DNA of 64,000 nucleotides from Azorinus chamasolen (GCA_963576725.1 OY755239.1:56773953-56837952); one strand, 5' to 3'; shown: positions 1-10,682, counted from the first letter of the stretch. Made by a program: numbers and translations. Notes: generated by a model not told the origin, from the letters alone.

Positions 1-59
1 GATGGATCTGGTGCATCCCATTTGATCAAACTATTGAGAACTATTGGCGGATTGTCAAA

Positions 60-121
60 CAGCTTGGATCCCGGTTAAACCCTGAGCTTCTCGACGTCTC
101 ATCTAGATCCAAAGTGTTTAC
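60..121. repeat. M2-type hairpin, degenerate
   Basis: AAACAGCTTGGATCCCGGTT on the left pairs imperfectly with CGACGTCTCATCTAGATCC on the right. This is the M2 hairpin seen in cleaner form at 31214 and 47476. Termini are not resolved and the apex is mutated. Confidence 0.5.
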
Positions 122-375
122 TATGCAAGTCAAAGTCACGCACAGCAGAGGCAGGCTTAACACGGCTGTCACCTGACCTCAAGAATATCGGTACCAGTTG
201 AGTATTTTTGTTATCTGGTATCAGAATAATATTCATGTTTAATATCACTATTGGGTTCTCTTAACGTTCAGTTCATGTTCCGTTTCAGAGTACAAGGCAG
301 AAGCGTAACACAACCAATAACATCTAGCATTTATCATTTCAATTAAAACGCATTTGTTGAATGAATCATGGCCCA

Positions 376-539
376 TGCTTATAAAACTTTTAGTTGAGTC
401 TGAGTTCGTTCTCAAGTTGTTGATTTGTCAGATTTGAGCCTTTGGCTCAAATCTGACCAATCAAAAGCTTGAGAACTCAATTCTGACCAATCAAAAGCTT
501 GAGAACGAAAGTCAGACTCAACTAAAAGCTTTATAAGCA
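376..539. repeat. Long inverted repeat with duplicated segment in one arm
   Basis: The left arm begins TGCTTATAAAACTTTTAGT and the right arm ends ACTAAAAGCTTTATAAGCA. The centre is a perfect palindrome around GAGCCTTTGGCTC. The right arm carries a segment of about 30 bp (CTGACCAATCAAAAGCTTGA) twice in tandem, while the left arm has it once. No terminal signature of a known superfamily is visible. Confidence 0.8.
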
Positions 540-663
540 GGGACCCAGGTCGCAAACCCACATAATAACCACACAAACCTTTCAAATACGTCACAAGGTT
601 ATATGATTTACCCAGCAGTCTTTACCTCTTTAGTGCCTGCTTGTAACCGACACTATTATACAA

Positions 664-832
664 TGAAGATAATATTCCAAAAGGGGAATTAAGATAATAC
701 AGAAATTAAATAGCTCTTATCTTATATTTCGGCCACTACGGGCCTTCGTCAAATATTATAATGAAACTATTTTATAAAGGCCCGTAGTGGTCGAACTACT
801 AGATAGAGCTATATAAGTATTTCTGACACTAT
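664..832. mobile_element. H2 hairpin MITE
   Basis: The arms contain TTCGGCCACTACGGGCC and its partner GGCCCGTAGTGGTCGAA around an AT-rich loop. The outer flank GAAGATAATATTCCAAAA recurs at the second copy near 18649. The superfamily is unknown. Confidence 0.65.
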
Positions 833-1062
833 TATAGTTAGATACCAATGTCGATACAGACATATCAGTAGACGTTATATAGTCACTAGGCTATCCTACG
901 TTGTATTTCTTCCAATAATTTCTATAATTTCTACTTGTTTATACATATTCCCCAGGAATTAATCATGCATGGACAGTACGTAATATTACAAGCAATGAAC
1001 TCAGAACTGTGTAGCTTGTAATATAATAAAATACAGTGTGTTATTACAGGAAAGCGACATCA

Positions 1063-1240
1063 TATAGGAGACGTCTGGTCAGGGTCTGCTCTGTTTGCTT
1101 ATGCAACTATAATGCGTCTGACACTACCCTTTCTTCTAATACAAAACTGCATGCGTATAGATACCATTGTAATAATTAAGCCAATGAATATTCATGATGT
1201 CATTATTTCTTAATTGAATATCACACAGAGAAAGGGCTAA
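1063..1240. mobile_element. M1 MITE, 3' part
   Basis: The element begins in the middle of the M1 hairpin (GTCTGGTCAGGGTCTGCTC) and runs to the M1 right end (GAGAAAGGGCTAA). The left arm is missing, so this is a truncated copy. Confidence 0.6.
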
Positions 1241-1680
1241 CGCGCACAAAAACAAGTACATTATTGCAAAACATTATATGGTCCAATTGGTAAATATTTT
1301 TTACAGTCTGGGCGAGTTCACAAGTAAGTCCGTATTTAACCAGGATACAAACTATCGTACACTAGGATAGTGGCCGTGAAAAACATGTCCCACTTTGAAA
1401 ATTAAGGTTGGCAAAGACTGTAGCTGTAACAGCTCTGCACTAATCCTGGGGTATCTAATCTAAATTAGATAAATGCAAATGATCTCATTCTGTTGATGAT
1501 TACACACGTGTATTTGAGATCTAAGGCTGATTGCGCAATAAAACTGTTGTCGTGTTTACATACGCACGTTTGAATACAGAATGTAATAAGCATGCTCAAA
1601 CGCGTTGTGTTTATTTTCTTTATTCAATTGGGTCACGCACTATTGCTTTGACCAATTATGAAGATTAATTCAGAAATGTT

Positions 1681-1936
1681 TTAACCCTTTACTCCATAAA
1701 TACGCCTTTCTACGCCTTTGCAAAAACAGAGTAGACCCAGATATGACGGCTCCTATAGGAGCCGTCTGATCAGAGTCTGCTCTGCTTGCTTACTTAATTA
1801 TATAAATCTGATTCATTCTACAGTTTCTGTTATTGCCAAACAATCATATATCCATGTGCTATTATAACAAAGTAATCTAATTAATATTCATGACATCATT
1901 GTTTCCTACATGAATATTCATGGAGGAAAGGGTTAA
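1681..1936 (+). mobile_element. M1 MITE, full length
   Basis: A complete 256-bp copy bounded by TTAA. The left end is TTAACCCTTTACTCCAT and the right end is ATGGAGGAAAGGGTTAA. Near the left end lies the hairpin GACGGCTCCTATAGGAGCCGTC with extended arms. The AT-rich remainder carries ATTCATGACATCATT. TTAA target sites with CCC-starting inverted termini are typical of piggyBac-type elements; this assignment is inferred. Confidence 0.85.
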
Positions 1937-2224
1937 TGTTAGCCAATGTCATAACGCCCTTTTTCAAATAATCCTGCTTTTCCAAATGTTATATGTTCCT
2001 TAGTGGTACTTTCTCTTTGAATATTGCTCACATAGTAATAGTAGACACACGTACACAAACCAATGCTAATCAATATTCATAATGAAATTCATCAATCACT
2101 TACATGTATGTATCTTATATATATTAGTCGGTGACTTCCGGCAAAGGTTTAAGTACAATCTGATGAAAAAAATGAAAACATGTTTGGTACAGATTATTAA
2201 TATATTATACATAATATATATGAA

Positions 2225-2424
2225 ACAGAGCAACAGATCAAGGTACGTAACCAAATACTAAAATCATCCTTTGCTCCACCAAACGCTATATTGTGATCTC
2301 TCTTTAGAATTGTCTCTTCGAGACGATTATAAAGAGTGGTCGCAACATAGGGTTTGGTTGAGATGTAAAGAAGGTGTTCTTGAAACTGTTTGAATTTACG
2401 CATCTTATCTGGACGTCTGTATGC
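2225..2424. mobile_element. H1 hairpin MITE
   Basis: The arms contain CTTTAGAATTGTCTCTTCGA and the partner GAGACGATTATAAAGAGTGG, followed by AGGGTTTGGTTGAGA. The outer flank ATTTACGCATCTTATCTGGA matches the other H1 copies at 39436 and 42332. Confidence 0.65.
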
Positions 2425-2824
2425 AACCTGTCACGCTCATGTAGATAATTAATTTACTCTTATTAACACATTGCATAGGAATTCGGCAGATCATAATAAC
2501 AACCTTTGAAAATTATAACAGTTGTGTCTGAGAATATTGTTTCTTAAACTTGCATAGAAAACGAAAATTAGCCCCGCATGTGGAAGCTATTTGTCATTGT
2601 ATAATCAGCCCGTATGTTCAGAAAAGCAGACTGACAAAAAATATGTGTAGTCATTTTGTTAATGCCAAAAGGCAATGTCTAACATGATATTAGGGTCTAC
2701 CGCAAACTACCAAGACGACAGTCGTTTTCTTTCAAATATAGAGATCAAAGGTCATCTAGGTGCTAAATAGTTACATGGCATGCGTATCGCAATGCTTTAC
2801 TCGTAAACCTTATGCCTAAGTCAC

Positions 2825-3265
2825 ATTTGCCTTGACGGCCGTACGGTCTAAAGTTTCTACGACCAATAGCATTTCTACGTGCGCCGCAGAAATCCTATGA
2901 CCATAATAATACTGCATGTGTTACATATGTTTCGGACGCCGTACGATGTAGTTTGAATGTTGTGGACAGAAAACCTACGGCTGCCGTATGGCTTTTGTAG
3001 TGATGACCCACGGTCACCAAACGGCGGCCGCCCCTTAGTTTTCTTTTAATTCCACAGCAGCCGATGGAAGTTGCACGGCACCCGCACGGTGCCCGCAGCA
3101 CGGCCCTCGCACCCGTGGAACCGTTGAACGGCCTGACTAAGATTTGTAAAAATGTACGGTGGCGTAGAAAAAAATAGCTCCTCGATAAAATTTCTACAAC
3201 GACCTTGCGACCTGTAAAGAAAAAGATATGATACACGGCGCCTGTGCAGCCGTACAACAAACGTG
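2825..3265. other. GC-rich island with repeated CGTACGG-like words
   Basis: About 440 bp that is visibly richer in G+C than its surroundings. It contains many short words of the type CCGTACGG, GCCGTATGG and GCACGG and several short inverted pairs. The open frames across it have no recognisable domain. It may be a degenerate mobile-element relic; I cannot classify it. Confidence 0.4.
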
Positions 3266-3425
3266 TCTGGGTTTTTAAAAACAATTCATTATCCATAGAA
3301 TAAAGCATAGTACATATGTTTATAGCATGTAAATAAACAAAGTGCAGGTGAAAACATGTGTGGATTTACAGAGGAGATTACAGAGTTTTCATTCATTACC
3401 AAAATAATACATATAACGTTAACAA

Positions 3426-3532
3426 TGAGAGTGAGAGAGAGTGAGTGAGAGAGTGATAGAGAACTTGAGAGCGAGTTAGAGAGAGAGAGAGAGCGAGTTA
3501 GAGAGAGAGAGAAAAAAAGAGAAAGAGAGATA
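3426..3532. repeat. (GA)n microsatellite
   Basis: An interrupted GA tract with occasional GT and GC interruptions. An open frame on the minus strand here is only low-complexity Leu/Ser. Confidence 0.95.
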
Positions 3533-4218
3533 GACGGGTGCTTAGTATGCATGATAAACCAGTATAAAATAGAAGGATGTAGGGACATCTTTACACGCAT
3601 AGTATTATCCCTTTCCCCTATAAGCTATGTTTCAAAAGGTAAGTTATACAGGGTCGTCAAAATGCCTCAATGTGAGGGAATTGGTAAGTAGTCAGTAACT
3701 CTGTTTCCATCCACCAGTGTGCCATTTGAGGTGTTTCAATCAACACTCTCCATTGACAAATAATTACTTCTTCAATGAAACAGGTGGACAGTATATATAT
3801 ATACATTACCTTAACTAGATCAACCTTGCTTAGCATAATCAAAATAAAATAATGAGCAAAATTACATCTATCACGTAAAATAATTGTTTGAAATACAAAA
3901 GCCCTCGTCAATAATTTAATTATTATAACAAGTAATATATATTAATCCAACACTTTAAAACGAATAATGCTAAATTTCTTAAAACATAGTTCTGTTTTAA
4001 GACGCTCATCGAATTTTAGAATGAATGTGTTTCTCAATACACACTGTTTAATGTAGTTTCTTTGAAGTGCAGTAAAGAGAGAACATTGAAGTAAAAATGG
4101 AATTATTTCGCTAATGTACCATGTTGTGACAATATGTTTTATTTCTTGAAATATGGTTAGGTTTGTGTCATCTGCCAGTTTCAATTTCTAGAGGCGCCAC
4201 ATACCTTGTCCGTTCATG
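3533..4218. other. Non-coding stretch, nothing recognised
   Basis: AT-rich sequence with short open frames on the minus strand that show no domain. One contains ADDTNL, a chance match to a reverse-transcriptase motif. No repeat signature was seen. Confidence 0.4.
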
Positions 4219-5700
4219 TGCAGTTTTTGAAATCTCTGTGGCGTTGGCCAATCAGAGTTGGTTATTCAGCGTTTCCTTTTTCGTGAAGACTGGACTATTG
4301 CCGCAAAAATGAAACCCTCGAGAAGACAATTTGATTGGCTGACTCTCGTTCCTGACAACTTAAAATCATTGACTCAACACGTGGACAACCCTAGCAACCT
4401 TGATATATAGCGATGTGCTCTGTGACGTAGCTTTGTAAACAATACCCCCTTGTTTGGATTTAGTGGGAAGTTTAAATATAGGTTAAGAGTAATACATGAT
4501 GAGTAAACATAACAATGTATAGACACATATATTTATTTAAAATCTGCATCCTGATTTTTTTTTTCTTCAATTTTATAAAGTTTCTAAATGTAAAGGAATT
4601 GTAACCAACCAGTTTATTCAAATTCAAACTTTAAATCGTTTGTTTCCCTTTACTATTATAACTGTATCAACGGTGGAAGGAAGAAAAATTGTCATTGTAT
4701 GGTCATTTTCTCCTTCTGTCTCAGACGGGCGGTGCATTATTGAGGCGGCTTCAGGTTTTGTTTCAAGGATAGTCTCTTGATGTTGAAGTTTTGTATCCGA
4801 GCTGGTTTCTGGCTTTGGTGGAGTCAGAGCGTTACTTATATCACGGAGTATGTAGGATTATCGCTTGTATTTGTTAACTGCGCCACTTCTATACCATGAG
4901 CGGAAGTGACAGCTTTGTCATCGAAACTCTTATTATACAAGGTGGTACAGCACGAAAACCTACCACTGTGGTTTGAAATGTTACGCTTTGAGATACCAAT
5001 GCCCGCGCACTGAAACAGCCTTTTCATCATGTTGCCGAGTTCCTTTTGAGAAATTTAAGCAGCAATAAATCTAGGGTAAGTGTACTAGTTTGAAGTTGGC
5101 AGAGTTTTTTTTTTTTTATAGAAATCACCATTTCCAGGAATGCAGGATAGGTACATTTTGTAAATAGGCACCAAGCATCGGCTGTTTTCTTTATCCTCGT
5201 AATGTTTTACCTCTTTTGAACGAATGTCTCTGGTTTAATCCTCCGCTTGTGTTTTTTTGTCACACGGCCCTGGTATAGGATGTACTCTAACCAAGTGGCG
5301 GGGTCATCTGTGACAGAGAATGGGTTTGCCTGAAGCGTAACATGTTCCTGTAAACCTCTGAACTCAAATGCTTTACAGTTGTAAAAAAAACTGTGTTTGA
5401 AAGTCCTTCTGCAGTGTCGATGTTGAAAGTTCCTGTATCCATAAATGTTTGTTCATCCTTGTCTATGACGAGTTCTTTCTTTTTGGTGTGAATCCCGACC
5501 CCTTGGGCTGTTAGTTCTTTCATCCAGGAATCTAATGCGTTCCTAAATTTGTCAAAGGTAGGGTCTCCTATTGTGTAGCTATTCATATCTGCTCGGCCAA
5601 GCTCATCTCTGATGTGCCTTTGTAATCCAGCGGCAATTTGAACAAGAGTGTTTGGTGGATAAGGATTCTTGTCTTTTCGCCTTATCTCCATTATGTATTA

Positions 5701-5812
5701 GTTAGTGTCTATTAAGTGTGGATTTAATGATTTTAAATGCCGAAGCGCAGCGAGCGTTAGCGAGCGAGCAAGGCATTTAAAGTCATTAAATTCGCACTTA
5801 ATAGACACTAAC
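5701..5812. repeat. Near-perfect 112-bp palindrome
   Basis: GTTAGTGTCTATTAAGTG on the left matches CACTTAATAGACACTAAC on the right. The centre is GC-rich and repetitive (GCAGCGAGCGTTAGCGAGCG). It lies just upstream of block 2 of the recombinase relic and directly against the inverted end of the 5816-7020 insertion. Confidence 0.8.
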
Positions 5813-5884
5813 TGATATAGTGTTTAGCCTAGTTTTTGGACAGGATTAAAAGTGGGCGGAGTGAAGCTGGACTTGGTCGCATGC

Positions 5885-5899
5885 GTTGCTAGGGGCAAC
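5885..5899. promoter_or_regulatory. X-box-like palindrome
   Basis: GTTGCTAGGGGCAAC matches the imperfect inverted repeat bound by RFX factors and lies 45 bp upstream of a possible first exon. It is a motif match only. Confidence 0.3.
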
Positions 5900-5943
5900 A
5901 GCCGAGACCGTGTGTTGAACAAATGTTTCAGTCATTCAGAAAG

Positions 5944-6077
5944 ATGGCAGAAATGAAGCCGATGTTCGACCTTCTTGGGGACCATGACGTTAAATTTTAC
6001 GGACGATGCATTTCAAGATAGCTGTCTAACACAATTGTTAAATGTGCAAACACAAAAGTTGTTAAAACCCGAATTAG
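5944..6077 (+). pseudogene. Possible first exon of an unidentified transposon gene
   Basis: ATG at 5944 opens MAEMKPMFDLLGDHDV. After one frameshift the frame continues FTDDAFQDSCLTQLLNVQ up to a GTAAG donor at 6078. The protein is not recognised. Support comes from a start near one end of the 5816-7020 element, the upstream X-box-like motif and the donor site; the frameshift argues that it is a relic. Confidence 0.3.
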
Positions 6078-6197
6078 GTAAGATATTTCATTGAGTCGAT
6101 GTTTCAAGCGCTGTGCTCTAAAAAAAGATAGCCAATGCAACAAATGCTTTAAAAATAAAATTCAGTTTTAAATGCAGACGTAGACTACACATGCTAT

Positions 6198-6407
6198 TTA
6201 ACCCTTTACGTAATAGGTACTTATTTTAACGCCTTTAATTATTCTTCCACTTTAGAAATTAGTTTCACTTTATACCGTCATGGGTAGGCATCGTAAGAAA
6301 TATTTCCCATATCCTAGCTGACGGTAGCTTAAAGCAGGCTGAAATTAAAGCAGAATACTCCTAAAGTCTGCTTTAATACTGAAACAAACTATGGAGGAAA
6401 GGGTTAG
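6198..6407. mobile_element. TTAA-type MITE (M1/M3-like ends)
   Basis: The left end is TTAACCCTTTACGTAATAGG and the right end is ATGGAGGAAAGGGTTAG. The inside has a weak hairpin (AAAGCAG...CTGCTTT around ACTCC). It is nested in the 1.2-kb insertion. Confidence 0.6.
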
Positions 6408-7496
6408 ATCTAACCGACAGCTGGTAATTTTATCATATTTTATAATTTCAGGGCCTGGACAAGAGACCAGTTACATAAAAGACAGGAATTACCATATATA
6501 ATGTTTAACAGTAAACCGTTGTACAATAGCCATTCAACGGCAAAACAATGAAATCTCTATAGACAGGTGGCTGCTTAATACAGACAAAGGTAGTTCAGAA
6601 CGCCTCGAGGGAGCATTCTGCATTATATTTGTCCTGCATTTAGCATTCACTTGTCTAATAACTAAATAGGGTCTTCTTTTTTGGTGTTTTTTAATGCTTT
6701 GTTTTTTCTTCTTTATTTCGAATCTCAGTACATGTAGATCTACCAATAAAATGTTTGAGTTGCATCAATTTACCTCATTTCTTAGTCTCAGCTTGGTATT
6801 CTACACAGAACATGTATACACATGTGTATTTGACGCTCGCGCTGTTACATGGTGGGACGAGCTAAGCACTGTACGTCACAGGATGTACTCGCGCATGCGC
6901 TGGGGACAGCCGACTTAGTCGCTAAGTCAGCGATTAGTGCCTGACTATATGAAAATAATCGTGGAGAAATTCAAAATTTCCAGCATTGTGATTGGCCCAA
7001 AAAGTAGGTTAAACACTATAATATATTAATATCACTTAGCGGGGCACTGGGTAGATATATCGGCAACGGTACAGGTTCCAAACATTTTTCTTGCAGATTT
7101 GTTCTGTATTTAAGCCAAGATTTTCATAGCCCATTTAATGTTTCTCGTCTTTATGGGTATCCTTTCCTCAATTTTTTCAACAATTTCTGCCGATGTCATG
7201 GGTGACGTAAAGCGATCAATGCATAGATCTAATATAGACCTGTCTGGGTCAACTTTAAAAAGGTTTTGAGTGGGTATGTCCATAAGCTGGGTGGATGAGC
7301 ACCCATCACTACCATCAGCTGATTCTCTTGTTTTAAATCCATCCACCTATTTTATAAATCCTTCATCCAAAAATAAGTTTCCCCAAATTTCGCTGTTGTC
7401 AGACATTTTGCGCCAAATAGCAGAAGTAAACACAGTGACGTAGTAGATTTGTAAACAATATGCCTTATTTGGATTTAGAGGACGGCTTTAATCGGT

Positions 7497-7692
7497 TAGA
7501 CTGCCAAAGACAAGTCTTCATGAAATAGACGGGCTTCGCTGACGCTCCACCCGGTCTATTTCATGAAAAATTATTTTCATAATGCAGCCTAAATATAGGT
7601 TAGAATGTATTATGGCAAGTCTTCATAAAATAGACTGTGCGGAGCGTCAGCAAAGCCAGTCTATTTCATGAATACTTGTCATTGGCAGTCTA
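7497..7692. mobile_element. Fold-back element with TAGACTGCCA ends
   Basis: The ends TAGACTGCCAAAGACAAGTC and its inverted partner ACTTGTCATTGGCAGTCTA enclose two further palindromes built from GTCTATTTCATGAA and GGAGCGTCAGC. It has interrupted the direct-repeat flank of the recombinase element, since ATATAGGTTAGAATGTATTA lies inside it. Confidence 0.65.
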
Positions 7693-8029
7693 ATTGATTT
7701 AAACCGCATATGCATTTTGGCGGCAATAATCCAGTCTTCACGAAAAAGGAAAAAAATTGAATGACCAACTCTGGTTTGCCAACGCCACAGATGTTTCTAA
7801 AACTGCGGTTTAACCTGTATAAAACTCTTCAAAGAATATGAGGACTGTAGCTGGTGTGTAAAGGTTTTCAATCGCATTTCATATAGTTTAGAAGTACATG
7901 GGAGCGGATGTTATATACACAAATCCAAAGCCTATATAACCGAGGTTATATTCGCGCTCATGTTCGCTCTTCTCCCCTCCCTTTATACCTTTTTTATACC
8001 TCCTCCAGGACACGTAGTCAAATATGTTT

Positions 8030-8836
8030 ATCTGTCAAACATATTTCCCAAATTCAAAGTTGTCTGTCAAAAGATATGTATGTAGTTAGCAAATGGTTAA
8101 TTGATAATAAACTTTCTCTTCATCTAGGTAAGACTGAGTCAATCCTGTTCGGTTCTAAACCTAAATTAAGAACTCAGTCACAGTTAGATATAATTTGTAA
8201 TGGTCAACATATTAAGTCGTCTACCTCTGTAAAATATCTGGGTGATATTTTAGACCAACTCGTATCCTGTGAGGCAATTGCCAGATCAGTTATTACAAAT
8301 GCAGACTGAATTTTTTGTACAGAAAAGGCAAATTGTTGAATTTACATACATGAAAACGTTTTGTCTTGGCACTTATTCAATGTCACTCTGATTACGTTTG
8401 TTGTTTTTGGTATCCTGCTCTAACTCAAGGTTTGAAAAATAGACTTCAATCAACTCAAAATGATCCGTTTTGTGGCTTGAGAACAGATAGGCACGAATCA
8501 TTTCAAATACCTCAACTGGTTGCCAGTATCCAAAATAGTTGATCAAATCACCCTTTCTCATGTTTTTAATATTTCTAAGGGCACTACTCCTGTATATCTT
8601 AGTGACTGTTTTGTTCCTTTAAGCTCTGTACATAACCACTGTACAATATCAAACATGGCATCTGTTCGTGTTCAAGAAGATTCGTTTTCTTCCACTTTTA
8701 CAGATAACGGACGCTACGGCATTTTCTTTTCAGAGGTGTTCACTTGTGAAATGGCCTTCCTCAGACTTTAAGACAAAGCAAATCTTCCAGTCAATTTAGA
8801 TTTGATGTTATAAATGTCTTGATAGATAAAGAATAA
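8030..8836 (+). pseudogene. LINE (non-LTR) reverse transcriptase fragment, C-terminal part
   Basis: The frame reads VSKWLIDNKLSLHLGKTE, SILFGSKPKL and KYLGDILDQ, the region after the catalytic aspartates in Jockey/CR1-like reverse transcriptases. Through stops and frame changes it continues as QCHSDYVC, QITLSHVFNI, TTPVYLSDCFVPL and NGLPQTL, the usual C-terminal segment of such elements. The N-terminal half, the FADD box and the endonuclease are absent. The fragment is 5'-truncated, as is typical of LINE copies. Confidence 0.75.
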
Positions 8837-9003
8837 ATTATACCATAAGTTTCTTTAAATTGATGACACTTCTGTATTTATTGCATTTATTGAATATCTG
8901 GGCTTCGTTTTATTAATTAACTGTTTTATCTTAAATGATTTAATAGGTTTGTTTCACTTTATTCTTTAATATGACTCATGAATTGTTCTGATACTCTGCT
9001 GTG

Positions 9004-9506
9004 TTAAAGAGGAAGTCCCTACAATGAACGCAAATTTTCAATACTATCATAAAACTTGGTATTTGTTATGCTCTATCATTATTATGAAGGTTCCCAATTT
9101 GAACTTAAATCGAAAAATGCCCCTGTGATACAAATAAACCGATTTCATTAATACTGATATTTTTTGTTCTACAACACAATATTTCCGTTAAATTCATCCG
9201 CGTTTTGCCGATATTCACCCGATCCCTCCATTGTTTACGTAATAGCTTTCTCGGAAGTGGTCGGAGAATCGCGAATAGGGCGAACAGTTACGAAACTAAA
9301 ACCCAACCCGAATAAAACTGAAACATCGGGGAGAAAACCCGGGATCGGCGATATCAAACACATGGATGTTTTGTCATTATAAACAGTAATTGGATGGGTT
9401 TTCTTGCGATATACTACTTTTCAGCATACAAACAAACTCAAACAAACGAGTTTTGTATATTTTAACTGCTTTTGAAACGTGTCAAATGTAGGGACATCCC
9501 CTTTAA
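9004..9506. mobile_element. J element, longest copy
   Basis: The inverted ends AAAGAGGAAGTCCCTAC and (reverse-complemented) AAAGGGGATGTCCCTAC are bounded by TTAA. No coding frame of note. Shorter relatives are at 32522-32699 and 51470-51816. Confidence 0.75.
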
Positions 9507-9616
9507 TCAGTAAACGTGGTCATAGGCTATTCTCTAACCGACCTATTTTGAACTTAACCGTGTATATAGTGATAATTATTTCTGTGATACTTATATTTTA
9601 ATATAATACCTGTGAT

Positions 9617-9640
9617 TGATCGCCGCATGAGCGGCGATCA
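9617..9640. other. Perfect 10-bp stem, 4-nt loop hairpin
   Basis: TGATCGCCGC-ATGA-GCGGCGATCA. Isolated; no associated gene seen. Confidence 0.6.
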
Positions 9641-10607
9641 CTAATGGAATGCTGAAAAGTATTTACCCATGTAGGAGGGGTAGCGACAAGTTTTACAAAT
9701 TGGCTCATGAGAGCGTGGCAGAGAATAGTTTCTATCTGCATTATTGATGTAGTGAAATATGTGATGTAAAAACCTTCATACGATGTTTAAAAAGAAATTT
9801 ATCAAACAAATGTACAATAATAACAATAATTATGACACTTTTTTCGTCGAAGTATCGACATTAAATGCCAAAAACAGTTTTGTAAACATAAATGAAGCCG
9901 GGTCAAAGTCGCAGAATTGAAGCCGGGTCAAAACTGTAGTCGTGCACCTGTTTGCGGTGCTCTCGTTCTAAATTATGCCCTTCAGAGATTTTGACATATT
10001 ACAGTTTTGTTTAATGACCAATAATGACCAATTGTTTGTCACCATTGTTTATTGTCCAAAAATGTCGACAAAAGTAATACATACATCAGTATATTTATAC
10101 ACGTGATATACACATGTTAAGTCATGAATAGATTAAACTCTTTGCTAGTGCCTTTATATGTGAAAGCGATATATCCTAATAGAGAATAACAGGTTAGTGC
10201 TGTAGATGGGACTTACATTACAAGACGGGAAAACGTGCTCGAATTTGAAAAATAAGATCATTTGAATCGACAGTCGATATGTTAATTCAAACAGACATGG
10301 TTATTATTCTACCGGAGGCTCTACATGGTCAAAATCGAATTCCGTCGTCTCGGTTTCTATTTTTAGATAGGGCTAACGTACGCCACTCGTTAATGGAACT
10401 GAACAGGCTATATTTAGGTCTATGACCATCACCGCCCTTGTAAGAGTTTATTGATTAAATTATCATGAGAGTGATAAATGTTTTAATGAAGTTTTATTGT
10501 TTTATTTATTTTTATTTAAAAAAGTCGTTTTATTTTTTTTATTTAAAAATGTCGTCAATATAGTAGCATGATAACTTTATATACATCTTCAATTTCCCTT
10601 GAAGTAT
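9641..10607. other. Non-coding stretch, nothing recognised
   Basis: AT-rich intergenic sequence without a recognisable gene or a clean repeat structure. Confidence 0.4.
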
Positions 10608-10682
10608 GTCTGGCCTGATAGTGTAGTGGTTACCACGGTCGCCTATCGTGCAGTCAGCCCTGGTTCGATTCTCACCGCTGAC
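10608..10682 (+). repeat. tRNA-like (Asp-type) pseudogene or SINE head
   Basis: An A-box-like TAGTGTAGTGGTTACCACG and a B-box GGTTCGATTC have tRNA spacing, and the anticodon-loop region CTATCGT resembles tRNA-Asp. The acceptor stem pairs poorly and the anticodon stem has mismatches, so a functional tRNA is unlikely. A pyrimidine-rich stretch follows. Confidence 0.55.

Larger units (their letters stand above)
5816..7020. mobile_element. 1.2-kb insertion with inverted ends inside the recombinase relic
   Basis: The left end TATAGTGTTTAGCCTAG and the right end (reverse-complemented) TATAGTGTTTAACCTAC form an inverted pair of about 25 bp. The insertion interrupts the recombinase coding similarity, which stops at 7031 and resumes at about 5693. 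It contains a possible plus-strand first exon (5944-6077) and a nested TTAA MITE (6198-6407). The superfamily is unassigned. Confidence 0.55.
4624..7406 (-). pseudogene. Crypton/DUF3504-type tyrosine recombinase, broken
   Basis: The reading frame is scattered over two blocks. Block 1 (7406 down to 7031) starts MSDNSEIWGNLF, meets an in-frame TAG at 7347-7349, then gives CIDRFTSPMTSAEIVEKIEE and KWAMKI, and after a frameshift WLKYRTNLQEK. Block 2 (about 5693 down to 4624) gives IRRKDKNPYPPNTLVQ, ALDSWMKELTAQGVGIHTKK and GLSNTVFF. A frameshift lies at the A8 run 5383-5390, then come FEFRGLQEH and WLEYILYQGRVTKKHKRR. Further frameshifts lie near 5210 and in the homopolymer at 5106-5119, then LGNMMKRLFQCAGI and RNISNHSGRFSCCT. 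The H-S-G-R is the HxxR of tyrosine recombinases, in the order known for DUF3504 proteins (QRICH1/ZMYM relatives derived from Cryptons). The catalytic Tyr region near the C-terminus is not intact. A 1.3-kb insertion separates the blocks. Family assignment is confident; function has been lost. Confidence 0.8.
4219..7809 (-). mobile_element. Candidate 3.6-kb tyrosine-recombinase element with inverted flanks
   Basis: The decayed recombinase gene at 4624-7406 is flanked by inverted copies of about 95 bp. On the left, 4219-4311 contains CTCTGTGGCGTTGGCCAAT and TTTTTCGTGAAGACTGGA. On the right, 7711-7809 contains the reverse complement (TCCAGTCTTCACGAAAAA, CCAACGCCACAGATG). Segments of about 50-75 bp at 4421-4497 and 7434-7484 (TTGTAAACAATA, TTTGGATTTAG) are also related, but in direct orientation. 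Crypton-type elements usually lack inverted ends, so the flanks may instead be two MITE copies that landed on either side. The boundaries are estimates. Confidence 0.45.

Noticed and set aside
3289..3600. Leu/Ser-rich open frame
   Set aside because: It is the translation of the (GA)n microsatellite.
3942..4184. Minus-strand frame beginning MKLADDTNL, resembling the reverse-transcriptase ADD box
   Set aside because: Nothing before or after the box fits a reverse transcriptase, and the flanking residues show no palm or thumb motifs; chance match.
10608..10682. Functional tRNA-Asp gene
   Set aside because: The A- and B-boxes are good, but the acceptor and anticodon stems do not pair well; kept only as a tRNA-like repeat.
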